From positions 1-41,315 of the forward strand of contig CANIID010000010.1 of NCBI GenBank assembly GCA_947467315.1: DNA of 41,315 nt, written 5' to 3'. The DNA is from Betaproteobacteria bacterium (GTDB lineage Bacteria > Pseudomonadota > Gammaproteobacteria > Burkholderiales > SG8-41). Under the pieces are notes generated by a model, which saw only the letters and a list, made by a program, of their open reading frames with translations, was not told the origin of the DNA and did not search any database. The position numbers were made by a program, and so were the translations under genes. Each line of letters opens with the position of its first letter. The first letter of the stretch is position 1. Of the stretch, positions 7,834 through 16,193 are shown piece after piece.

Positions 7834-8517
7834 TGATTTTTTCGCGCGCTGCGTAACCTGCAGCATGTTCGCCTGCTCGGCGAACCATTCTGCGGCGTAA
7901 CCGGTGTTACGCAGTTCGTCGTAGTACGGCCCGCCGAGGGTATGGTGAACGTTGCCCGGATTTGCGAGTGGCGCATCGTAGCCGACCAGATGATTCCAGC
8001 GATGCGGCAGCTCGCCGATCAAGTCGTCGTTGTCCAGCCATTTGAATTGATGCAGTTGCAGACCGCTGGCCGTGTTCACGTAGTCGGGTGTGAGCGTGCG
8101 GCACTTCGCGCAATTCATCAACATCACGCTCGACCAGTTCTTTTTTTCGTATTTCGACTGCGGCTCGTTGAGAAATTTGGTGGTCTCTTTCGGCACGTGT
8201 TGGTGTTTGACCACCTGCAAGGCATACCGCTCATCGCGCAGCGCCCACAGCTTGGCGATATCGTCCAGCATCAGCATGTCGCAGTCCATGAACAACGCCC
8301 AGCCTTCAAAGTCGCACAGGTAAGGCGTGAGAAAGCGCGTGAAGGAAAAATCCGTCGATTGCAGCGGATCGCGAGGCCGCGTGAAAACGCCTTCGAGCGA
8401 CGACAGCATCAACGGCACGAATGCGACGGGCGCCGAGGCGCGGCGCGCGATGCTGTGCTGCAAAACATACAATGCAGTCGATTCGCGACCATCGTAACCT
8501 ATGAAAACTCGAATCAT
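7831..8517 (-). CDS. glycosyltransferase-like protein (GT-A fold)
   Basis: 228-residue cytoplasmic protein starting MIRVFIGYDGRESTALYVL. FMDCDMLMLDD near residues 81-91 carries a DxD-type motif, the usual metal and nucleotide-sugar binding site of GT-A glycosyltransferases. The early FIGYDGRE and the later HRWNHLVGYD and HHTLGGPYYD resemble the GT8-like or uncharacterised glycosyltransferase group. The start at 8517 is preferred because the conserved MIRVFIGYD begins there; the longer ORF adds 21 residues without homology signals. The stop codon coincides with copy b of the AT-rich repeat. Acceptor and sugar are unknown. Confidence 0.75.
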   Translation of the reverse strand: MIRVFIGYDGRESTALYVLQHSIARRASAPVAFVPLMLSSLEGVFTRPRDPLQSTDFSFTRFLTPYLCDFEGWALFMDCDMLMLDDIAKLWALRDERYALQVVKHQHVPKETTKFLNEPQSKYEKKNWSSVMLMNCAKCRTLTPDYVNTASGLQLHQFKWLDNDDLIGELPHRWNHLVGYDAPLANPGNVHHTLGGPYYDELRNTGYAAEWFAEQANMLQVTQRAKKS

Positions 8518-8637
8518 TTTGCGGCAGCCAAGCAAGAAGGTTGGGGGAGAGAATTCTATCAGCTTCGACACGCGCAGCACTCACCACCGGCAGCAGTACC
8601 GCTGACAGCGCTGTTAAGCTGCGTGTGCCACGGGCGC

Positions 8638-9609
8638 TTACGGCTTCTTCGCCATCACCCCGCGCCAGCGCGCGATTTCGGCCTGCACGAATTTGCTGAA
8701 TTCCTCGGGCGTGCTGGGCCGTGTGACCAGCCCCATGTCGCTGAAGCGTTTGCGGATGTCCGGCATGTCGAGAGCCTTGCCGATCTCGGCGTTCAATTTT
8801 TGCACCACCGCGCGCGGCGTGCCGGCGGGTGCGAGCATGCCGCCCCAGCTTGAGAAATCGTAGCCGGGCACGCCGGATTCGGCGACCGTCGGCACATCAG
8901 GAAACGACGGATTGCGTTGCGGTGTGCTCACCGCCAGCGCGCGCATGAGGCCGCCGCGTATGTGCGGTGACGAGGCTGCGAGCGGATCGAACATGAAGGT
9001 AATGCGATTGGCGATGATGTCCGGGTGCGCGGGCGTGCTGCCTTTATATTGCACGCCGGTCATACCGGGAATGCCGCCGACCATCTGCGCCATCAGCAGC
9101 GTTGCCAGCTCGTGCGGGCTGCCGGTGCCGCTGGCGCCGTAGGTGATCTTGGCGGGGCTGGCCTTGGCGAGTTTCAGCAACTCCGGCAGCGTTTTCAATG
9201 GCGATTGCCCGCTGACGACCAGCACATAAGGTGTGGCGTGCGTCATCGAGATGGGCGCGAAATCCTTGATCGTGTCGTACGGCAAATCCGGCACGTTGAT
9301 GACGTTGATCGCCATGTTCGCCGCCGCCTGCAGCAGCGTGTAACCGTCGGGTTCCGCTTTCGCCACAATATGCGTGCCGATGACTTGCGATGCGCCGGTG
9401 CGGTTGTCGATCACCACTTGTTTGCCGAACGCCTGCGCGAGCTTGTCGCCGATCAGGCGCGCCACGATGTCGCTGGGGCCGCCGGTGGGCGAGGGCACGA
9501 TCACGCGGATGTTCTTGATGGGGTAGGTGGTCTGGCTATATGCCACATCTGTGGCGAATGGCGACAAAGTGACAACGAGTGATGCGGCGGCGTGCAGCAG
9601 GTGGCGCAT
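8638..9609 (-). CDS. Bug/TctC family substrate-binding protein
   Basis: 323 residues with a signal peptide ending near residue 26 (DVAYSQ-TTYP). Ligand loop one is VIVPSPTGGPSDIVARLIG (37-54), with Ser-Pro-Thr where most family members have PPGGG. VVIDNRTGAS (65-74) and EPDGYTLL follow. The second domain shows GVQYKGSTPAHPD in place of the usual VPYKG. The start has GAGGAA six bases upstream. It stands next to a Bug relic in the opposite orientation, part of a run of five Bug-type sequences between 8.6 and 13.4 kb. Confidence 0.93.
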   Translation of the reverse strand: MRHLLHAAASLVVTLSPFATDVAYSQTTYPIKNIRVIVPSPTGGPSDIVARLIGDKLAQAFGKQVVIDNRTGASQVIGTHIVAKAEPDGYTLLQAAANMAINVINVPDLPYDTIKDFAPISMTHATPYVLVVSGQSPLKTLPELLKLAKASPAKITYGASGTGSPHELATLLMAQMVGGIPGMTGVQYKGSTPAHPDIIANRITFMFDPLAASSPHIRGGLMRALAVSTPQRNPSFPDVPTVAESGVPGYDFSSWGGMLAPAGTPRAVVQKLNAEIGKALDMPDIRKRFSDMGLVTRPSTPEEFSKFVQAEIARWRGVMAKKP

Positions 9610-9654
9610 GAATATTTCCTCAAGGCTTGTCAGGACTGGCAGGGTTAGCAGGGA

Positions 9655-10119
9655 GTGAGGATACCGCCGATTCGCAGGGGCAACAACGCCGCCAAGGGCA
9701 ATGCCGGTCAGTTGAAGTATTCATCCACCGGTGTCGGCGGCAGGCCGCATCTCGCCATGGAACTGTTCAAGGCGGCGACCGGCATCCATATCGTGTACGT
9801 GCCGTACAAAAATTCGTCGCCGCGTTTCTCCGATGTGGCAGGCGGACAAATACAGACGTGCTTTTTTACCCTGCCGGGCGTTTTGCCCTTCGTCAAATCA
9901 GGGCGGATGCGCGACCTCGCCGTCTCGTCGGCCCGGCGTGCCGAGCAGTTGCCCACTGTGCCGGCCGTCATCGAATCCGGCGTGCCGAATTTCGATGTCA
10001 CCGTGTGGCAGGGATTTGCCGTGCCCAGAGGCACGCCGCAAAACCACATCGCGAAGATTTGCGCCGCGATAATGAAGGCCAGGAACGAGTCGATTTTAGT
10101 CAATCACTGCCCATCATAG
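9655..10119 (+). pseudogene. Bug/TctC fragment (N- and C-terminally truncated relic)
   Basis: From about 9700 the frame encodes NAGQLKYSSTG, HLAMELFKAATGI, VYVPYK, DLAVSSARRAEQLPTVP and VTVWQGFAVPRGTP, which is the second domain of a Bug protein (about residues 145-290 of the family). There is no signal peptide, no first ligand loop and no proper start; the frame opens at a chance GTG. The C-terminus breaks off into unrelated RNESILVNHCPS and misses about 50 residues. It is a decayed gene copy. Confidence 0.85.
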
Positions 10120-10156
10120 CGATGGCCGCTGCCGGCCCCTGAGCGCGTTTAAAGTT

Positions 10157-10200
10157 AGAAATCGTAGCCACACCTGCCTGTCAGGTTAGTTCCGATTTCT
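10157..10200. terminator. hairpin between Bug relic and convergent Bug gene
   Basis: Outer arms AGAAATCG (10157-10164) and CGATTTCT (10193-10200) enclose a smaller ACCTG/CAGGT stem. It sits just beyond the stop of the minus-strand Bug gene and after the plus-strand relic, so it may serve as a terminator. No long T-run is present. Confidence 0.4.
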
Positions 10201-10231
10201 ACAGCGCATGGGCGTAACGCGCCGCCACGCA

Positions 10232-11221
10232 CTACTGCGCCTGCAACTTCGCGTCGCGTATCACCTTGCTCCATTTGATGATTTCGGCGCGCTGAAATTT
10301 ATCGAACTCCTCCGGCGTGGTGTAAACGACTTCCGCGCCTTGCTGCAGCATCGCGGCCTTCAGTTCCTGCAAGCTCAGTATGGATTTCACTTCGCGATTG
10401 ATTTTGTCGATGATGGTGCGCGGCGTTTTGCCGGGCGCATACAGTCCAAACCACACGTACGATTCGAGGCCCTTGAAGCCTTGCTCGGCGGCCGTGGGTA
10501 TGTCCGGCGCGCCGGCGAAGCGCTTGTCGTTGAGCAGTGCAATGGCTTTTAACTTGCCTGCGCGGATTTGTCCGCTGGTGGTGGTGGTGGACAGAAACGC
10601 GGCTTGCACTTCGCCGGTGAGCAGTGCGGTCAGGGTGAAGCCGGCGCCCTTGTACGGCACATGCACCAGATTGATGCCCATCACCTGCGTAAACAGCGCG
10701 CCGGTGAGATGGCTGCTGGTGCCGGCGGAAGCCGAGGCATAGAGCAGCCCGTGCGGGCGCGATTTTGCCAGCGCCACAAAATCCTTGAGATTGTTGACGC
10801 CCAGGGCGGGCGTCACCGTGACCACCAGCCCGGAATTCGTGATCAGCGAAATCGGCGCAAAATCCCGCAGCGGATCGAACGATATGTTTTTAATCAGCAG
10901 CGGCGCGCTGACTTGGGTGTTGACGCCGGTGACGTAGAGCGTGTGGCCGTCGGGCGCGGCGTTGGCGACGATCTCCGCGCCCACCACGCCGCCGGCGCTG
11001 GCGCGATTGTCGATCACCATCTGCTGCTTGAATCGCTCGGAGAGTTTTTGTCCGATGAAGCGCGCGGTGATATCCGCGGTGCCGCCGGGGGAACCCGAGA
11101 CGATGCGCACCGGGCGTGAGGGATAATTCGCCGCCGTATCGGCGGCAAGCAGCGGCGTGCCGGGCAGCGCCAGCCCCGGCAACGCGTAGGCGACTACGCA
11201 AACAGCGCGTGCAAATTGCAT
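10232..11221 (-). CDS. Bug/TctC family substrate-binding protein
   Basis: 329 residues. A signal peptide of about 27 residues (through GTPLLAADTAA) precedes NYPSRPVRIVSGSPGGTADITARFIG, where the ligand loop reads GSPGGTAD. VIDNRASAGGVVGAEIVANAAPDGHTL, LVHVPYKGAGFTLTALL and DIPTAAEQGFKG follow in family order. GAGGAA lies eight bases before the ATG. It is transcribed divergently from the next Bug gene, and the shared 186-base upstream region contains copy c of the AT-rich repeat. Confidence 0.93.
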   Translation of the reverse strand: MQFARAVCVVAYALPGLALPGTPLLAADTAANYPSRPVRIVSGSPGGTADITARFIGQKLSERFKQQMVIDNRASAGGVVGAEIVANAAPDGHTLYVTGVNTQVSAPLLIKNISFDPLRDFAPISLITNSGLVVTVTPALGVNNLKDFVALAKSRPHGLLYASASAGTSSHLTGALFTQVMGINLVHVPYKGAGFTLTALLTGEVQAAFLSTTTTSGQIRAGKLKAIALLNDKRFAGAPDIPTAAEQGFKGLESYVWFGLYAPGKTPRTIIDKINREVKSILSLQELKAAMLQQGAEVVYTTPEEFDKFQRAEIIKWSKVIRDAKLQAQ

Positions 11222-11300
11222 GGTTGAAGTTCCTCGTTTTTTTATCAGTATATTGTGCCTTGCTTCGCCGTGGCGCTGCTTCTGCCGGATGGATATACTG

Positions 11301-11331
11301 TAAGTATATGTTTTTACTCAATATTTTTTGA
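11301..11331 (+). repeat. AT-rich dispersed repeat, copy c
   Basis: Core TAAGTATATGTTT followed by TTACTCAATATTTTTTGA. It lies in the 186-base region between two divergent Bug genes (11222-11407). Besides the repeat and the two ribosome binding sites nothing else was recognised there; the AT-rich tract could contribute promoter elements. Confidence 0.7.
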
Positions 11332-11407
11332 GGTGCTGAATGTGGCATGATGCTCGTCGCGGATCTGTCGCAAGCACGGGCCGCCACTAACCACCAGGGG
11401 ATTACGC

Positions 11408-12394
11408 ATGACCCAACACCCATCAAGACTGGCGGCGCTGACGACACTGAGCGCGCTGATGACGCTGATGCCGATCACGGCAGGCGCGCAGGCGCAATCG
11501 TATCCGAGCAAGCCGGTACGCCTACTGGTGGGCTTCGCGCCTGGCGGCGGTGTCGATATTAGCGCGCGCATCGTGGCGCAGAAACTGGGTGAGTTGTGGG
11601 GACAAACCGTGGTGCCGGACAACCGCGCGGGCGCGGGCGGCACCATCGCCACCGATATCGCGGCCAGGGCGCCTGCGGATGGTTACTCGCTGTTGTTCTG
11701 CGGCATCTGGTCGCACGGCGTTGCGCCTTCGCTCTACAAAAAACTCAACTACGATCACTACAAGGATTTCGCGCCGGTGTCGATGATCGGCACCACGCCC
11801 AATGTGCTGGTGGTCAATCCGTCGGTGCCTGCCAAGTCGGTGAGCGAATTCATCGCCTACACCAAGACCAACAGCGGCAAGATCGTCATCGCCTCGCCCG
11901 GCACCGGCAGTTCGCCGCACATGACGATGGAGCTGTTTCGGCTGACCACCGGCATCAACATCGTGCATGTGCCCTACAAAGGCGGCGCGCCCGCGCTGGT
12001 GGATCTGCTGGGCGGCCATATCCAATCGATGTTCGACAACATGTCATCACAATTGCCCACGATGAAAGCGGGACGCACGCGTGCGCTCGCCGTCACCTCG
12101 CCCAAGCGCAGCGCGCATTTGCCGGAGGTGCCGACCATGCGCGAATCCGGCGTGCCCATTGATGTGACGGTGTGGTACGGCCTGTGTGCGCCGGCGGGTA
12201 CGCCCAAACCGATCCTCGCGAAACTCAATACCGATCTCACCAAGGTACTGAACCTGCCCGACACGCAGCGCCGGCTGGCCGAGCACGGCGTTGATACCTC
12301 GCCCACGACGCCGGAACAGTTTGCGGCGTTTATCAAATCCGAAACGGACACCTGGGCGCGGGTGGTACGCGACGCCAAGGTGCCGCAGCAGTAG
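11408..12394 (+). CDS. Bug/TctC family substrate-binding protein
   Basis: 328 residues. The signal peptide ends near GAQAQ-SYPSKPVRLLVGFAPGGGVD (about residue 30). VVPDNRAGAGGTIATDIAARAPADGYSLL, NIVHVPYKGGAPALVDLLGG and VPTMRESG are in canonical places. AGGGGA lies six bases before the ATG. The next Bug gene starts eight bases after its stop, so the two form a tandem Bug operon. Ligand unknown. Confidence 0.94.
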   Translation: MTQHPSRLAALTTLSALMTLMPITAGAQAQSYPSKPVRLLVGFAPGGGVDISARIVAQKLGELWGQTVVPDNRAGAGGTIATDIAARAPADGYSLLFCGIWSHGVAPSLYKKLNYDHYKDFAPVSMIGTTPNVLVVNPSVPAKSVSEFIAYTKTNSGKIVIASPGTGSSPHMTMELFRLTTGINIVHVPYKGGAPALVDLLGGHIQSMFDNMSSQLPTMKAGRTRALAVTSPKRSAHLPEVPTMRESGVPIDVTVWYGLCAPAGTPKPILAKLNTDLTKVLNLPDTQRRLAEHGVDTSPTTPEQFAAFIKSETDTWARVVRDAKVPQQ

Positions 12395-12402
12395 CGGAAC
12401 GC

Positions 12403-13407
12403 ATGCGGCGAATATTTTCGATGGTGGCGTGCGTGCTGGCGGGCATGCTCGCCAGCACGGGTTTTGCGCAGACGTCATCCGTGCCTTCAAATCCGTATCC
12501 TACCAAGCCCATCCGCATCGTTACCTCGGATGCGGCCGGTGGTAACGATTTCGTTGCGCGTCTGATCGCGCAGGGGTTGACCGTGAGTCTCGGCCAGCAG
12601 GCGGTAGTGGATAATCGTCCCGCCGGCGTGATCCCTGGTGAGATTGTGTCGAAAGCACGACCCGACGGTTATACCCTGCTGGTCTACGGCAACAACCTGT
12701 GGATCGGGCAATTTCTCCAGCACTCGCCGTATGATCCGGTGCGCGACTTTGCGCCGATCTCGCTCATCGGCAGAGCGCCCAATGTGCTGGTGGTGTATCC
12801 CTCGGTGCCGGCAAACTCGGTGAAGGCACTGCTCGCGCTGGCTAAAACGAAACCCGGAGAACTCAACTACGCGTCGGGTTCCATCGGCTCGTCGTCGCAT
12901 CTCGCGGCCGAATTGTTCAAGCACATGGGCGGCGTCAATATCGTGTGGATACCCTACAAGGGCGGCGGCCCCGCGATGAGTGCAGTGATCGCCGGGCAGG
13001 TGCAACTGAGTTTTGGCACGGCGGCCGCAGTGGCGCCACACACGAAATCCGGCCGGCTGCGCGCGTTGGCGGCCACCAGTGCGCAGCCGACCACGCTGTT
13101 GCCCGCGTTGCCGGTGATCGCGACAGATCTGCCGGGTTATGAGTCGGTGGCGTTCTACGGCATCTTCGCGCCGGCGGGAACCCCGGCGCCGTTGGTCGCT
13201 CGCCTGAATCGGGAGATCAAGTCGCTGCTGGACGGCGCTGCCGTGAAAGAGCGTCTATTCAACGCGGGTGTGGAAATCGATGGCGGCGCGCCGTCCGCAT
13301 TTGCGGTCGCGATTCAGTCCGACATGGTCCGCGTGGGCAAGATGGTGAAGGAGGCGGGCATACGGGTTGACGGGCTGCGGCCTGCTGCATCACCCGGGGC
13401 GCGTTAA
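12403..13407 (+). CDS. Bug/TctC family substrate-binding protein
   Basis: 334 residues. A signal peptide of about 23 residues (to STGFAQ) is followed by a short linker and NPYPTKPIRIVTSDAAGGND, where the ligand loop is SDAAGGNDFVARL instead of PPGGGxD. The VDNRPAG loop lacks the usual GAGG extension (PAGVIPGEIVSKA). NIVWIPYKGGGPAMSAV has Trp-Ile before PYKG. These differences suggest a ligand unlike that of the upstream tandem Bug. Its TAA stop shares bases with the stop of the convergent MmgE gene (TTAA at 13404-13407). Confidence 0.93.
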   Translation: MRRIFSMVACVLAGMLASTGFAQTSSVPSNPYPTKPIRIVTSDAAGGNDFVARLIAQGLTVSLGQQAVVDNRPAGVIPGEIVSKARPDGYTLLVYGNNLWIGQFLQHSPYDPVRDFAPISLIGRAPNVLVVYPSVPANSVKALLALAKTKPGELNYASGSIGSSSHLAAELFKHMGGVNIVWIPYKGGGPAMSAVIAGQVQLSFGTAAAVAPHTKSGRLRALAATSAQPTTLLPALPVIATDLPGYESVAFYGIFAPAGTPAPLVARLNREIKSLLDGAAVKERLFNAGVEIDGGAPSAFAVAIQSDMVRVGKMVKEAGIRVDGLRPAASPGAR

Positions 13408-14762
13408 TCTACCGTGGTTTCCGCCACCAGCCGCTGACACAAAGGCGCGACATCGGCGCATTCCCCGATGCGCCAGCAGTGGGCCAAAATTTCATCAGCG
13501 GCACGCGCCGGGTAGACGGTGCGCAATTGCGCCAGCGCTTTTTCCGACACATCGTCATCGGTCAACGGGCGTCGCACACTGCCCCGGCAGTGCGCAACGC
13601 GGGCTTCCAGCACGTCGCCGCGGTTGAGTATCACGCGCGCAATGGCGGTCTCGCGCCCCACGCTGGCGTCGCTGGTGCAGGTGACTTTACGGCGTAGTTC
13701 GGCGACACGTGGATCGTTCACCACGACATCGGTCACCTGCGCGATGCCGGCGGCTTTGTAGAGTAGTGACACCGACGCCCAGTGTTGAAAACTCACCAGC
13801 GCCTGTCCGCGGTCACGCGGTGCGACGCGGTTGGTAAGCTTTTCGGCGAGCGGATTGGCGGTGAGTTCCACGCGCGCGATGTGTGTGGGGTCGAACGACT
13901 GCCCGCGCGCGATCTCCAGGCAGGCATCGATAATCGGATGCACCACAAAGCCCGAGGGATACGGCTTGTAGGCAATCGATGACATCTCGAACACCTCGCC
14001 GAGCTTGTCGATGGCGACATCCAGATTCGGCTGCGTGCTGAACGAGACGGCGAAACCTTTCGCGCCTTCGATCATGGTGTCCGAACATTCAAATCCACGC
14101 GCCGCCAACAGCGCCGCCGTCAGCCCGCAGCGCGCGCCGTGGCCGTAGGTGAAATGGCTGGCCATCGTTGATTGTGCCTCGCGCAGCCCGCCGGCCTGAT
14201 TGGCCGCGTGGCCGATGGCGGTGGCCATGCCTTGTTCATCCAGCCCGAGCGCCTTGCCTGCCGCGACCGCGCCGCCTATGACGCCAGCCAGACCCTTCAT
14301 CGATAATCCGACATGGCTTTCCGCCGGCGGCACGCACAGGATATGGCCCACGCGGCACTGCACCTCAACGCCGAGGATCAAGGCGTGCAGCAGGTCTTTG
14401 CCTGACATCGGCCGGCGTTCCGCCAGCGCCAGCAACACGGCGACCACCGTCGCGGTGGGATGCGCCACGGTAGTGAAATGCGTGTCGTTGAATGCCAGCG
14501 AGCCGGAGCTCATCGAGTTGATAAACGCGGCGTTCAGACTGTCGAGCTTCGTACGATGGCCGACTACGGTGGTATCGGCCGCGCCGTTGAATTCGGCAAG
14601 GTGATCGCGCATGAGCAGCACATCGTCTTCGCGCGAGCCGCCTGCCGCACAGCCCATCCAATTCACAAAAGCGCGCGCGCCTTCGTGTTGAACCGCTGGC
14701 GGCAGCGCGTCGAACCGCGATTCGCAGACGTAACGCGACAGAATGCGCGTGATGTCTTTCAT
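13404..14762 (-). CDS. MmgE/PrpD family protein
   Basis: 452 residues, a normal family length. The N-terminal helical domain has NDTHFTTVAHPT at 92-103, the family signature, and GAVAAGKALGLDEQGMATAIG near 165-185. The smaller domain starts after EMSSIAYKPYPSG. The start at 14762 is chosen because MKDITRILSRYV aligns with the usual N-terminus; the longer frame runs into the FKBP gene. It starts 13 bases after the FKBP stop, so it is probably in the same transcript, though no good ribosome binding site is visible. It differs clearly from the other three family members here. Confidence 0.9.
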   Translation of the reverse strand: MKDITRILSRYVCESRFDALPPAVQHEGARAFVNWMGCAAGGSREDDVLLMRDHLAEFNGAADTTVVGHRTKLDSLNAAFINSMSSGSLAFNDTHFTTVAHPTATVVAVLLALAERRPMSGKDLLHALILGVEVQCRVGHILCVPPAESHVGLSMKGLAGVIGGAVAAGKALGLDEQGMATAIGHAANQAGGLREAQSTMASHFTYGHGARCGLTAALLAARGFECSDTMIEGAKGFAVSFSTQPNLDVAIDKLGEVFEMSSIAYKPYPSGFVVHPIIDACLEIARGQSFDPTHIARVELTANPLAEKLTNRVAPRDRGQALVSFQHWASVSLLYKAAGIAQVTDVVVNDPRVAELRRKVTCTSDASVGRETAIARVILNRGDVLEARVAHCRGSVRRPLTDDDVSEKALAQLRTVYPARAADEILAHCWRIGECADVAPLCQRLVAETTVD

Positions 14763-14775
14763 GCGTGTATCGGGA

Positions 14776-15270
14776 CTAACGAATGCCCAGCAGCTCCAAT
14801 TCGAACACCAGCGTTGCATTCGGCGGAATCGTCCCGCCCGCGCCACGGGCGCCATAGGCGATGGATGACGGGCAGGTGAGCTTGGCCGCGCCGCCGGTCT
14901 TCATCAACGCAACGCCTTCGGTCCAGCACTTGATCACGCCGTTCAGCGGAAACTCAATCGGTTCGCCGCGCTGGTAGGAACTGTCGAACACTTTGCCGTC
15001 GGGGAAGGTGCCCTTGTAATGCACTTTGACGGTGGAGGATGCGGTGGGCTGCGCGCCCTTGCCTTCCTTGGTCATACGGATAACCAAGCCGCTGTCCGTC
15101 ACTTTCGCGCCGGGTTCTTTTGCCGCCGCGGCGAGCGTGGCGTCGGGGGTGGTTTGTGCGTGCGCTTGCGTTGCGCCGGCCAGCAGCAAACCGCTGGCGG
15201 CAGCGCTGACGAACAGGCGTTTCAACAATGAAAATTTGATGTGCATGTGGATGGCGTTGTTCTGGTTCAT
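14776..15270 (-). CDS. FKBP-type peptidyl-prolyl cis-trans isomerase, exported
   Basis: 164 residues: a signal peptide (cleavage near ATQAHAQ-TTP, about residue 39 from the first Met) followed by one FKBP domain. The pocket residues are visible in VHYKGTFPDGKVFDSSY, FPLNGVIKCWTEG, IAYGARG and IPPNATLVFELELL (the Tyr, Phe, Asp, Val-Ile, Trp and Phe of the FK506-binding site). It should assist folding of exported proteins in the periplasm. A later Met at residue 9 is an alternative start; neither has an obvious ribosome binding site. The role next to metabolic genes is unclear, possibly folding of the abundant binding proteins. Confidence 0.92.
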   Translation of the reverse strand: MNQNNAIHMHIKFSLLKRLFVSAAASGLLLAGATQAHAQTTPDATLAAAAKEPGAKVTDSGLVIRMTKEGKGAQPTASSTVKVHYKGTFPDGKVFDSSYQRGEPIEFPLNGVIKCWTEGVALMKTGGAAKLTCPSSIAYGARGAGGTIPPNATLVFELELLGIR

Positions 15271-15313
15271 GATCGGACTGTTTTTGAGTTTGATAAGGTC
15301 AGGGGTTTTCGAA

Positions 15314-16084
15314 TCAGGCTTTCAAACCTTTGCGTGCCATGAACTCCGGGAAAGCATCCTTCGCCTTGGCGCCGCGCAACACGTGGGTGGTGTATTCGTG
15401 CTCGGCCATGTACTGTTGTTCCAGATCCATCGTCATTTGTTTCAGCATCAGCGCTTTTACACCCATCACCGCGCCGCGATGGTTGGCGGCGATCATCTTG
15501 GCCATTTCCATGGTTTTCTCGCGCAGTTGCGCGCGTGGCACCAGGTGATTCAACAGACCGATACGATAGGCTTCTTCCGCGCCCACGATGCGTGCGGTGA
15601 AGAGCAACTCTTTGGCGACGGGCCAGCCGACTTGATTGGGCAACGTCCAGGTGCTGTTGATGCGGCCATACGCTGCGGCGAGAAAGCGAAACTTCGAGCC
15701 TTCGCAACCGACCCGGATGTCGAGCGACGACACCAGCACCGCGCCGCCGCCATAGGCAATGCCATTCACCATGCCGATAACGGGCTTGGTGCACGCGGAG
15801 ATTTCATAGCGGTTCTTGTTGTCGCGCATCTCATCGAGTTGCTGGTCGCTGAATTTGGCGTCATTCTCCAGTTGCTCGTGAATGTCGCCGCCCGCGGTAA
15901 ACGCGCGTTCGCCGGCGCCGGTAATCACGAGGCAGCCAACGGCATCGTCCGCTTCCGCAGCCTTCACGGCGGCGTGCAACTCCAGCCCCAGCTTGCGGTT
16001 CATCGCGTTCATTTTTTCCGGGCGGTTGAGCGTGATGATGGCAACGCCGTCTTCAATCTCGTACAAAATATGTTCGTAACTCAT
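15314..16084 (-). CDS. enoyl-CoA hydratase/isomerase (crotonase) family protein
   Basis: 256 residues with the crotonase fold: LNRPEKMNAMN at 19-29, the oxyanion-hole stretches AFTAGGDIHEQ (61-71) and NGIAYGGGAVLVSS (107-120), and the C-terminal GLLNHLVP. By ungapped comparison with rat mitochondrial enoyl-CoA hydratase, both catalytic glutamates (E144, E164) are absent: V116 and A136 occupy their places. It is therefore unlikely to be a normal hydratase and may act as an isomerase, hydrolase or decarboxylase on an acyl-CoA. AGGAGA lies seven bases before the ATG. It is preceded by the GMC oxidoreductase gene on the same strand. Confidence 0.9.
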   Translation of the reverse strand: MSYEHILYEIEDGVAIITLNRPEKMNAMNRKLGLELHAAVKAAEADDAVGCLVITGAGERAFTAGGDIHEQLENDAKFSDQQLDEMRDNKNRYEISACTKPVIGMVNGIAYGGGAVLVSSLDIRVGCEGSKFRFLAAAYGRINSTWTLPNQVGWPVAKELLFTARIVGAEEAYRIGLLNHLVPRAQLREKTMEMAKMIAANHRGAVMGVKALMLKQMTMDLEQQYMAEHEYTTHVLRGAKAKDAFPEFMARKGLKA

Positions 16085-16139
16085 GGTGTGTTCTCCTGAA
16101 AGGGGGTGTTACATGCTGGAAGTTGCATCGAGGGGTGGC

Positions 16140-16158
16140 AAGAGCGTATCACGCTCTT
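16140..16158. repeat. hairpin downstream of GMC gene
   Basis: An 8-bp perfect stem AAGAGCGT/ACGCTCTT with a three-base loop lies in the 109-base gap between the GMC gene and the crotonase gene. It lacks a T-tract in the direction of transcription, so a role as terminator is uncertain. Confidence 0.35.
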
Positions 16159-16193
16159 TGCGTACGGGGAAAGCGCGCTTTACCGCGGCTATT

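Noticed and set aside
15026-16099. 357-codon plus-strand open frame
   Set aside because: Antisense to the FKBP and crotonase genes, both with strong motifs; no family signal of its own.
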